From: Paractinoplanes maris
GTDB lineage: Bacteria > Actinomycetota > Actinomycetes > Mycobacteriales > Micromonosporaceae
Direction: 5' to 3'
Length of the DNA: 64,000 bases
Assembly: GCF_023544465.1 (NCBI RefSeq)
Contig: NZ_JALPVL010000009.1
Coordinates: 124,001-188,000 of the forward strand
A model generated the notes under the pieces. The model made no database searches and had not been told where the DNA came from. It worked only from the letters and a program-made list of their open reading frames with translations. Positions 50,676 to 57,825 of this stretch are shown piece by piece. Every line of letters begins with the position of its first letter. The stretch's first letter is position 1. A program made the position numbers and the translations under genes.

Positions 50676-52184
50676 TCAGTGCACCTCCTCGAGACTGCGG
50701 GTGGCCCGGAACTGGGCCGCGGCCAGCACCCCGGTGATGACGAAGAGCAGGGTGGCGATGGCGGCCGCGAAGCCGAACTGCGCGCCGCCCGCGCCGAACG
50801 CGAGCCGCACGGTGTAGCTGATCAGAATGTCGGTCGCGCCCGCGTCCGGGTTGTCGGGCGTGAACGGGCCGCCGTGGGTCAGCAGCTCGACCACGTTGAA
50901 GTTGTTGAAGTTGAACGCGAACGACGCCACCAGGATGGGCGCCACGGCCACCAGCAGCAACGGGAACGTGATCCGGCGGAACGCGGTGAACCCGCCGGCG
51001 CCGTCGATGATGGCGGCCTCCTTGAGTTCGCCCGGGATGGCTTGCAGGGCGCCGGTGGCCACCAGGAACATGTAGGGGAAGCCCAGCCACAGGTTGAGCA
51101 GCAGCAGTGCGACCTTGGCCCAGAACGGATCCCCGAGCCAGTCGATGCTCAGCCCGGTCAGGTTGTTGATCAGCCCGAACTCCTGGTTGAAGAAGCCCGA
51201 CCAGACCAGGATGCTGATGAACCCGGGGATCGCGTACGGCAGGAGCAGGATCGAGCGGTACCACTTCTGACCCCGTACGCGCGGGTCGTTGAGCATCCCG
51301 GCGAGCGCCAGCCCGACGGCGAAGGTGAGCAGGACCGAGCCCGCCGCGAAGATCACCGTCCAGCCGAAGATGCGCAGGAAGCCGCCGAGGATGCGCGAGT
51401 CGGTGAACGCCCGCCGGTAGTTCTCCAGCCCGACGCCGGCCCGCCAGGACTGGTCGGACAGCCGCTCCCCGCCGCTGTCGACGTAGTACTCGCGGTCGCC
51501 CTGGCGCTGCACGGTGTATCGCGTGCCGGACCGCTGGTCGACGATGGTGTCGCTCTCCGGGTCGTACCGCAGCACCGCGCGTCCCTCGAAGGCTTCGCGC
51601 AGCCCGCGGCGCAGGATCGCGCCGCCTTCGGTGGGAACGGCGAAGTCCCGCAACTGCTCGGCCGCGTCGTTCACCTGGGCCGCCGACAGCAAGGTGTAGC
51701 CGGGCGCCGCCGTGACGAATCCCCGGGTGACCGTCACCGCCTCCGCGCTGAGCTCGGCCAGGCCGTCCGGAGTTCCCGCGTACGCCCGCCCGGTCGCCCG
51801 GTCGACCAGGAAGAAGGTGAAGCCGCCGGGACCGGTCGTGGCCACCGACAGGTTGAACGTGGGGGAGTCCGGTGTCGGCACGACCGAGTTGGCCAGGATC
51901 CGGGCGACGGTCTGCTCCTTGGTGGTGCGGGTGCCGTCGCCGTAGTTGGTGGTCGACATCTGCACGGTGGCCAGCACCGGGGCCACGGTGAACAGGACGA
52001 GCAGGAGCGTGCCCGGGACCAGATACTTGGCCAGCAGCGCCCGGCGGGTGGCGTAGGTGGCCAGCAGCACCGCGACGACAACCCAGGCGATGCTCAGCAC
52101 GACGTAGTGGCCGCCGGCGACCAGACTGGGAGTGAGCGCCGCCGCGGTGCCCACGGCGGTGCCCAGACAGAGGATCCGGGTCAC
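50676..52184 (-). CDS. Maltose/maltodextrin ABC permease (MalF-like) with large extracytoplasmic insertion
   Basis: A 502-residue permease. Two N-terminal helices are followed by a long extracytoplasmic region (about residues 70-240, with FTFFLVDRATGRAYAGTPDG and the arginine/aspartate-rich RSGTRYTVQRQGDREYYVDSGGE), comparable to the P2 loop of enterobacterial MalF, and then the six-helix core with the EAA motif EAAIIDGAGGFTAFRRITFPLLL. GTG 52184 overlaps the binding-protein stop (GTGA). The insertion probably contacts the sugar-binding protein. Confidence 0.92.
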   Translation of the reverse strand: MTRILCLGTAVGTAAALTPSLVAGGHYVVLSIAWVVVAVLLATYATRRALLAKYLVPGTLLLVLFTVAPVLATVQMSTTNYGDGTRTTKEQTVARILANSVVPTPDSPTFNLSVATTGPGGFTFFLVDRATGRAYAGTPDGLAELSAEAVTVTRGFVTAAPGYTLLSAAQVNDAAEQLRDFAVPTEGGAILRRGLREAFEGRAVLRYDPESDTIVDQRSGTRYTVQRQGDREYYVDSGGERLSDQSWRAGVGLENYRRAFTDSRILGGFLRIFGWTVIFAAGSVLLTFAVGLALAGMLNDPRVRGQKWYRSILLLPYAIPGFISILVWSGFFNQEFGLINNLTGLSIDWLGDPFWAKVALLLLNLWLGFPYMFLVATGALQAIPGELKEAAIIDGAGGFTAFRRITFPLLLVAVAPILVASFAFNFNNFNVVELLTHGGPFTPDNPDAGATDILISYTVRLAFGAGGAQFGFAAAIATLLFVITGVLAAAQFRATRSLEEVH

Positions 52185-53467
52185 TTCGCCCGGACCGCGC
52201 TCTCGATGGTCCGGCCGGTCTTGGTCATCGTGGACGCGGGGTCGGCCCCGCCGACGATCGTGGCGTAGGCCTGGCCCAGCGGCGGCCACACGCCCGCCAT
52301 GAACGGGAAGTCGGGCAGCAGCGTCGCGTTCCTGGCCCCCGCCGCGAGCTTGCCCATGTCGGCGTCCTGAGCCGAGACAGTGGCCAGCACGTCGGTGCGG
52401 ACCGGTGGGCGCGGGTCCTGCTCGTACATGGCGGTCATCGCCTCCGGGGTGTTCATCGTCTTCGTGACGAACTCCTCGGCGAACGCCGGGTTCTTCGCGT
52501 TCGACAACATCCAGAAGGCCTGCACGCCCAGGAACGGTGCGGCCGGCTTCCCGCCCTGGAACGGCGGGATGGGCGTGATGTCGTACGGGAGCTGGGATTT
52601 GCGGATGTCGGCCAGCGCCCACGGGCCGGAGATCAGGTAGGCCGCGTTGCCCGCGGTGAACTGCGCGATCGCGTTGGAGCCGTCGATCGAGCGGGACAGC
52701 ACCTTGGAGCCCTTCTCGCCCAGCGCCGCGATCTTCTTCGCGGCGGCGATCGACTCCGGCGACCCGATGCCGACCTTTGTGGTGTCGTACTGGCCGCTCG
52801 CGTCCATCGCGAACAGCGAGCCGCCGGCCGAGGTGAAGAACGGGTGCATGTGGTAGGCGTCGCCCTCCTGCCCGACCGGCAGCGAGAGTGCCCGCTTGAC
52901 GGTGCCCTTCCTGACCGCGGCCTGCCCGGTGCTCACCAGTTCCTCGACGGTCGCCGGGGCCCCGGGCACCGCCTTGGTGTTGCGGTAGAGGACGAGGTTC
53001 TCCATCCCGTACGGCAATGCCCAGACCTGGCCGTTGCGGCTGACCGACGCGATCGCGCTCTGCTCGTACGCCTCGAGGTCGGCCGCCCCGAGCGAGAGCG
53101 GTTTGACCGTGCCGTTCTGCAGCGCGCCGCCGAGGAAGTCGTTGGGCAGGGTCAGGATGTCGGGGCCGTTGCCGGCCTGGTTGGCGGTGATCGCGTTGGC
53201 CGCGAGGTCGGCCGCGATCACCTGCACGGCGACGGTGATGCCGTTCTCCTGGCCGAACCTTTGGGCGATCGGGGTGACCGCCCGGCTCGCCGCCTCGGAG
53301 GTCCAGATGACCAGGTCGGCGTTCTCGCGGGCCGGGCCGCCGGAGGGTGCCGCGGCGGCCGCGGAGGCCGAGGCCGGGGCCGGCGCCTCGGGTTCGCCGC
53401 TCGTGCACGCGGCCGTGGGGAGCAAGGTCGTCGCCGCCAGGACGGCGAGCAGTCGGGTCAGCCTCAT
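52181..53467 (-). CDS. Maltose/maltodextrin ABC transporter binding lipoprotein
   Basis: A 428-residue MalE-type lipoprotein. The lipobox is LPTAAC (Cys near residue 21), and an Ala/Ser/Pro linker precedes the mature domain (DLVIWTSEAAS, GNGPDILTLPNDFLGG, WALPYGMENLVLYRNTKA). These are family signatures. The ATG at 53467 has AGGAG at 5 nt; a longer frame from 53587 lacks an SD and would include operator DNA. It is the first gene of the operon. Confidence 0.93.
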   Translation of the reverse strand: MRLTRLLAVLAATTLLPTAACTSGEPEAPAPASASAAAAAPSGGPARENADLVIWTSEAASRAVTPIAQRFGQENGITVAVQVIAADLAANAITANQAGNGPDILTLPNDFLGGALQNGTVKPLSLGAADLEAYEQSAIASVSRNGQVWALPYGMENLVLYRNTKAVPGAPATVEELVSTGQAAVRKGTVKRALSLPVGQEGDAYHMHPFFTSAGGSLFAMDASGQYDTTKVGIGSPESIAAAKKIAALGEKGSKVLSRSIDGSNAIAQFTAGNAAYLISGPWALADIRKSQLPYDITPIPPFQGGKPAAPFLGVQAFWMLSNAKNPAFAEEFVTKTMNTPEAMTAMYEQDPRPPVRTDVLATVSAQDADMGKLAAGARNATLLPDFPFMAGVWPPLGQAYATIVGGADPASTMTKTGRTIESAVRAK

Positions 53468-53505
53468 CGGGACTCCTCTGTCGGTGTGGTCGCCGGGAGC
53501 TGCTA

Positions 53506-53553
53506 CGTAAGCGTTTACGAAACGAGAGTGAAACACGTCACCGCTGCTGTCAA
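53506..53553 (-). promoter_or_regulatory. Promoter and LacI operator of the maltodextrin operon
   Basis: On the - strand TTGACA (53553-53548), a 17-bp spacer and CACTCT (53530-53525) form a promoter. Directly downstream the 14-bp palindrome-like site CGTAAGCGTTTACG (53506-53519) overlaps the expected transcription start. The divergent LacI protein is expected to bind it. Confidence 0.75.
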
Positions 53554-53605
53554 CCACGAATTTCGATGTCTCACTGAACTGGCACAACCGGGATCACGCT
53601 GGTGA

Positions 53606-53619
53606 CGTAAACGCTTACG
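53606..53619. promoter_or_regulatory. Second LacI operator
   Basis: CGTAAACGCTTACG at 53606-53619 is the exact reverse complement of the operator at 53506-53519 and lies exactly 100 bp away. It sits 12 bp before the regulator start, so it probably mediates autorepression and, with the first site, DNA looping. Confidence 0.75.
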
Positions 53620-53631
53620 TGCTCTACCGTG

Positions 53632-54663
53632 ATGACCGTGACGAAGCGACCGGTGTCCCTGAACATGACGGACCTGGCCGAACGCGCCGGCGTCTCGATC
53701 GCCACGGTGTCGCGGGCCCTGAGCGGCGCTCCCGGCGTGTCCGAGGAGACCCGGCGCAAGATCAGGATGCTGGCCGACGACCTGTCGTACGCCGTCTCAC
53801 CCGACGCGGCCCGCCTGGCTCGCGGCTCCAGCGGCCGGGTCGCCGTCGTGACCCCCGACGTGGCCCACTGGTTCTACGCGGCCATGCTCGACGGCATCGT
53901 CACCGGGCTGCGCGGCACCGACCTCGACGTGCTGCTCTACGAGGTGAAACAGGAGCGCGAGCGCCGCCGCTTCTTCGAGGAGCTGCCGGCCCGCCGCCAG
54001 GTCGACGCCCTGATCCTGGTCGCCCTGCCGATCAGCGACGACGAGCGGCGCCGCCTCGACCTGATGGGCGTCACCGTGGTCATGGCCGGCGGCACACTGG
54101 GCGAGCACCCGCACGTCCGCATCGACGACGTCGAAGCCGGTCGCCAGGCCACCGCCCAGCTGGTCCGGGCCGGCCACACCCGGATCGCGATGATCAACTC
54201 AACCGGGACGTGGAGCCTGGAGTACGCGGCCCCCAGCGCCCGCCTGCGCGGCTTCACCACGGTGCTCGAGGAGGCCGGCCTCGAGGTGAACCCGGCCCTG
54301 GTCGTGCACCGCCACTGGGGCAGCCACGGCGGCGTCGAGGGCATGAGCGAGCTGCTCAGCCTGCCCGACCCCCCGACCGGCGTGGTCGCCTTCTCCGACG
54401 AGGTGGCCTTCGGCGCCCTGCGCACCCTGCGCCGAGCCGGTGTGGCCGTCCCCTACACGATCTCGGTCGTCGGCATAGACGACCACCACCTGGCCGACAT
54501 GTTCGACCTCACCACGGTCCGCCAGCCCGTCACCGAGCAGGGCCTGGTGGCCGGCCGCCTGGTCCACGAGATCCTCCAGAAGGGAGACCCGGAGGCCGCC
54601 CACGTGACCCTGCCGACCCAGCTCGTGGTCCGAGGCACCGCCGGCCCGGTCGCCCAGCCCTGA
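53632..54663 (+). CDS. LacI-family maltodextrin-type repressor
   Basis: A 343-residue regulator. The helix-turn-helix (SLNMTDLAERAGVSIATVSRALSGAPGVSEETR) and hinge helix (SYAVSPDAARLARG) lead to the periplasmic-binding-fold sensor (GRVAVVTPDVAHWFYAAMLDG, PTGVVAFSDEVAFGAL, VVGIDDHHLADM). No signal peptide is present. ATG 53632 is preferred over GTG 53629. No strong SD is seen, so the transcript may be nearly leaderless. It is divergent from the maltodextrin operon and most likely represses it, with maltose or a derivative as inducer. Confidence 0.92.
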   Translation: MTVTKRPVSLNMTDLAERAGVSIATVSRALSGAPGVSEETRRKIRMLADDLSYAVSPDAARLARGSSGRVAVVTPDVAHWFYAAMLDGIVTGLRGTDLDVLLYEVKQERERRRFFEELPARRQVDALILVALPISDDERRRLDLMGVTVVMAGGTLGEHPHVRIDDVEAGRQATAQLVRAGHTRIAMINSTGTWSLEYAAPSARLRGFTTVLEEAGLEVNPALVVHRHWGSHGGVEGMSELLSLPDPPTGVVAFSDEVAFGALRTLRRAGVAVPYTISVVGIDDHHLADMFDLTTVRQPVTEQGLVAGRLVHEILQKGDPEAAHVTLPTQLVVRGTAGPVAQP

Positions 54664-54668
54664 CGTGT

Positions 54669-54860
54669 TCAACTCGCTCGTGAGCCGGTCGACAGGCCCA
54701 CTTCGAGGGCGGCCAGGAAGTCCAGCAGCTCACGCCGTGCGGCGTCGTTGTGCGTGTGGTGGTTCAAGAACAGTGACGTGACACGGTTGGCGCGGTCCTC
54801 GACCAGCTCGATCAGCTCGGCGAGTTGACGCCGGGCCTCGACCACCGCGACCGGCCCCAC
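54669..54860 (-). pseudogene. Possible 3' gene remnant next to the IS630 relic
   Basis: An open frame reading toward the LacI gene encodes a hydrophilic helical end (ARRQLAELIELVEDRANRV, ARRELLDFLAALEV) with no recognisable family. Its continuation leftward in sequence runs into the transposase relic near 54870 on the opposite strand, so it may be the 3' piece of a gene cut by the insertion. There is little independent support. Confidence 0.2.
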
Positions 54861-54879
54861 CGCACGACACCATGCTGCG

Positions 54880-55407
54880 ACAAGGGCCCGATCGGTCGAG
54901 ACGGCGCCCGCATCGACTACGTCACCACACATTTCCCGCAGCGGGTGTTCGCGTTCGATGAGTTCGGGCCGCTGGCCATCCGCCCACAGGCCGGCTCCGG
55001 CTGGGCACCCAAGAACCATCCGCGGCGGCTGCCGGCGAACTATCACAAGCTGCACCGTGTCCGGCAGTTCCACGGCCGCTATTCGGTCGGCGACGACCAA
55101 CTCTGGGGCGTCGTGCACCGCCGCAAGAGCGCGGTGAACACTCTCGCCGCGCTCAAGTCGATCCGCCGAGCGAGCGTCCTGGGCCAACCCGATCGAGGCC
55201 CAGTTCGGGCCGCTACGCACCTTCGTGATCGCCGGCTCGGACCACCCGAACCATCCGGCGCTGACCCGTCACCTGCACCGATACCTGCGCTGGCGCAACG
55301 CTGACGCCCGCCATCCTGACGTCCTCGCCGCCCAACGCCGCGAACGTGCCCGCATCCGCAGCGAAAGACAACGCCGATGGGGCCAATCCACCGCTCGAGC
55401 GGCCTGA
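54880..55407 (+). pseudogene. Decayed IS630-family transposase
   Basis: A DDE transposase remnant in two frames. The first part (about 54880-55180) reads THFPQRVFAFDEFGPL and YHKLHRVRQFHGRYSVGDD, including the first catalytic Asp, and WGVVHRRKSAVNTLAALKSI. It then jumps into another frame (SWANPIEAQFGPLRTFVIAG, HLHRYLRWRNADARHPDVL). The piece with the second Asp (the usual ILDNLSAHK) and about 35-40 residues is missing, with a frameshift. It cannot be active. Direct repeats GACACCGTTTGA (55429-55440) and GACACCGCTTGA (55452-55463) lie beyond it and could be an element end. Confidence 0.8.
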
Positions 55408-55531
55408 CTGATTGTCTTCAGGCCTTCGGACACCGTTTGAACATCACTTTTGACACCGCTTGATCACTGGCGGATTTCGCGTCCGCGAATGTCGGCACCA
55501 CGGACCCGATGAAGATGGTCTGACGCGATGG

Positions 55532-56068
55532 CTAGGCGTCGATGAGCGTGGCGGCCCAGGGTTCGGCTACGTCGGCGAGGCCGAGCATGGTGATGACGTT
55601 GTCGAGCATGCCGGCGGCAAACCACTGCCGGACCGCCTCGTCGTCACCGTCCAACAGCTCGCGGACGATCGTTACCTGCTGGGCATAACACGTGCGGACC
55701 GCATCGCGAATGACCGGTTCGTCGGTGGCACAGTTGGCGTGCATGAGGAAGCGCAGGACGTCACCGTCGGTGATGAGCGTGCTGTACGCGGCTCGCAGTG
55801 CTTGCGGCGGGCTCATCGTGTTGTTGGCGGTCTTGGCGGCGGTGAGCGTTTCGGTCAGCAGGCCGCCGACGTGCGTGACGGCAGCAGCGAAGATCGCCTG
55901 CTTGTTGGCGAAGAGCCGGTAGAGGTAGGGCTGCGAGATGCCGGCGCGCTCGGCGATCTCGTTCGTGGTCGTACCGTAAAAGCCTCTCCGCGCGAAACAG
56001 CTCACCGCCGCGTCGACAACGTGCTGACGGCGTTCATCGCTCTTCGTGGTCGTCCCGGCGGCAGGCAT
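55532..56068 (-). CDS. TetR-family regulator
   Basis: A 178-residue TetR repressor with the helix-turn-helix at about residues 14-58 (AAVSCFARRGFYGTTTNEIAERAGISQPYLYRLFANKQAIF). The last part forms the ligand domain, whose ligand is unknown. It starts 44 bp after the stop of the SnoaL-like gene, on the same strand, and presumably controls that gene through the palindrome at 56604-56623. Confidence 0.92.
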   Translation of the reverse strand: MPAAGTTTKSDERRQHVVDAAVSCFARRGFYGTTTNEIAERAGISQPYLYRLFANKQAIFAAAVTHVGGLLTETLTAAKTANNTMSPPQALRAAYSTLITDGDVLRFLMHANCATDEPVIRDAVRTCYAQQVTIVRELLDGDDEAVRQWFAAGMLDNVITMLGLADVAEPWAATLIDA

Positions 56069-56112
56069 GGTGTCAGCCTATCCACGGCACCTGGACCGCC
56101 GGTTCGCTCCGT

Positions 56113-56583
56113 TCAGCTACCGAAAGAGCCGGCTACACCCACGGTTCCGGTTGCCTCGGGGTCGCTGGTTGTCAGCGCTTCAACGGCGGCCAGAGGGTTC
56201 CAGTAGTCGTCGTATCGAGTGATCAGCCCGTCGGCGTCGGTCTGCACGATCCCGAAGCAGTCCTGGTGAAAATGCTTCCCGGTGGGCGTCGCCGTCCCGT
56301 CCAGCGTCCACAACGCCACCGCGATCTGCGGGCTCGTAGTCGCGATGTAGCGCAGATTCACGGCCTGCACGTCGAAGGTGGCTACGAAGTTCCGCATGTG
56401 CGTGATCAGGGCTTCGCGCCCATGCAGTTCGGAGACCATCCCGGCTGGCGCAAACGGAAACGTGAACGTGGCGTCGGCGGTGTACAGCTCAGCCCAGGCG
56501 TCCAGCCTGCCGGTGGTCAGAAGCCGCAGGTGGTCGGACACCGCGTGCTGTGCCGGGGAGCGGTTCTCGGTCGTCTCGGTCAT
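56113..56583 (-). CDS. SnoaL-like/NTF2-fold polyketide-cyclase-type protein
   Basis: A 156-residue NTF2-like protein. The pattern HLRLLTTGRLDAWAELYTADATFTFPFAP, followed by GREALITHMRNFVATF and IVQTDADGLITRYDDYWNP, is characteristic of the SnoaL-like group with a conserved Asp at the pocket. Such proteins catalyse cyclisation, isomerisation or hydrolysis of small aromatic molecules, or have no known activity. The ATG at 56583 lies 20 bp from the operator candidate. It forms an operon with the TetR gene. Confidence 0.9.
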   Translation of the reverse strand: MTETTENRSPAQHAVSDHLRLLTTGRLDAWAELYTADATFTFPFAPAGMVSELHGREALITHMRNFVATFDVQAVNLRYIATTSPQIAVALWTLDGTATPTGKHFHQDCFGIVQTDADGLITRYDDYWNPLAAVEALTTSDPEATGTVGVAGSFGS

Positions 56584-56603
56584 GTACCCACCATAGCGAT
56601 CAA

Positions 56604-56623
56604 GTTAGTGGTCGACCTATAAC
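56604..56623. promoter_or_regulatory. TetR-type operator candidate
   Basis: A 20-bp near-palindrome: GTTA and TAAC outer arms around GGTCGACC (perfect 8-bp core), at 56604-56623. It lies 20-40 bp before the SnoaL-like start, where it would block transcription of the SnoaL-TetR operon. Confidence 0.6.
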
Positions 56624-56943
56624 AGATCTGGTGAGAAGGATCGCGCCCGGTGCGGTTGTCTGATGACACCCATCCCTGCTCTGCATCCGGGACGGTCAGG
56701 GCAACCTGGCCACCCTCCTGCCAGCCCGATACATCAACGACGGCCCCGGCTGGCTGATCGACATGCTCGCGCTCACCGGGCTCCGCCTGCAAACCGCCGG
56801 CGACCCCGCCCAGCCCATGGCGGCGGATCAGAGTGCGGTCAAGACTCGCGGAGATTGATCACCAGCCGAACCGATCAACGGAGTCAAAACTCACGAACCT
56901 CCGTGTCGTTTGTCGCGAGCCAAATCACCTGGCCCCAGCACCC
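56624..56943. other. Gene-poor stretch with a possible gene fragment
   Basis: About 320 bp with no complete gene. On the + strand a frame to a TGA near 56858 reads IRDGQGNLATLLPARYINDG and WLIDMLALTGLRLQTAGDP, which has normal actinomycete codon use and resembles a protein C-terminus without a start. It may be a decayed gene. I see no terminator or promoter here. Confidence 0.3.
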
Positions 56944-57810
56944 TCAAACGTTCGTGGTCACGGCACTAGCGCCGGGAGTTTTGAGCCGTGGGGCGGCTTG
57001 GGCACGGATCAGCCAGCAGGCGGCGGGGAAGCGGACCTCGGTGCCGTGGATGAAGGGGGTGAAGGCGGCGCGGACGGTGGTGATGACCTCGGTGCGGGTT
57101 TCGTCGTCGGCGTCGGGGAGGGCCAGGCCGACCGGGCCCAGCCGGGTGAAGTAGCCGACGAGCTCCGGTTCGGGCAGGGTGCACTCGACGTCGGTGGGCT
57201 CGACGGTGATGCCGGTCCAGCCGGCGGCGTCGAGGAAGTGGTGGACCCGGGTGGGGTCGGCGAAGGCGAACTGGCCGGGGCCGTCCGGCCGGCGGGGCGG
57301 CAGGTTCGGCAGGAGGGGGGCGGCGGCTCGTTCGGCGACCGTCATGAACGGGTTCTCCGCGATGTCGCGCCAGGCCAGGAAGACCAGGCCGGCCTCGGGG
57401 GTCGCGGCCCGGTGCAGGTGGGCGAAGGCGCGTACGGGATCGTCGAAGAACATGACCCCGAAGCGGGAGATGACCGCGTCGAACGAGGCGGGGGCCCATT
57501 CGTGGTCCTGCACGTCGGCCCGGACGAACTCCAGCTGGGCGTCGCGCGCGCGGGCGGCGCTGATCATCGAGTCGGAGATGTCCACCCCGGTGACCCGGGC
57601 GCCGGGACCGAGCTTGCGGGCCACGGCGACCGTCGTCGCGCCCGTGCCGCAACCGACGTCCAGGACACTGCGGCGCGCCGGATCGACGGTGTCGACGAGG
57701 AGGCTCTCGAGTGGCCGGTACATGTGGTCCATCACCGATTGGAGCTGGACCCAGGCCTGCCCGGACCGCCCGTTCCACCGGGCGGAGGCGTCGTATCTGT
57801 TGCCGCCCAT
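56944..57810 (-). CDS. Class I SAM-dependent methyltransferase
   Basis: A 288-residue methyltransferase. Motif I is VLDVGCGTGATTVAVA (residues about 49-64), motif II VTGVDISDSMISAARA, then FVRADVQDHEW and FDAVISRFGVMFFDDP. It resembles the COQ5/UbiE-like group in fold, but the substrate is unknown. A strong SD (GGGAGGAA) precedes the ATG at 57810. It lies 15 bp after the GH92 gene on the same strand, so it is probably its operon partner, though a functional link is not obvious. Confidence 0.9.
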   Translation of the reverse strand: MGGNRYDASARWNGRSGQAWVQLQSVMDHMYRPLESLLVDTVDPARRSVLDVGCGTGATTVAVARKLGPGARVTGVDISDSMISAARARDAQLEFVRADVQDHEWAPASFDAVISRFGVMFFDDPVRAFAHLHRAATPEAGLVFLAWRDIAENPFMTVAERAAAPLLPNLPPRRPDGPGQFAFADPTRVHHFLDAAGWTGITVEPTDVECTLPEPELVGYFTRLGPVGLALPDADDETRTEVITTVRAAFTPFIHGTEVRFPAACWLIRAQAAPRLKTPGASAVTTNV

Positions 57811-57825
57811 GCGCGTTCCTCCCGG

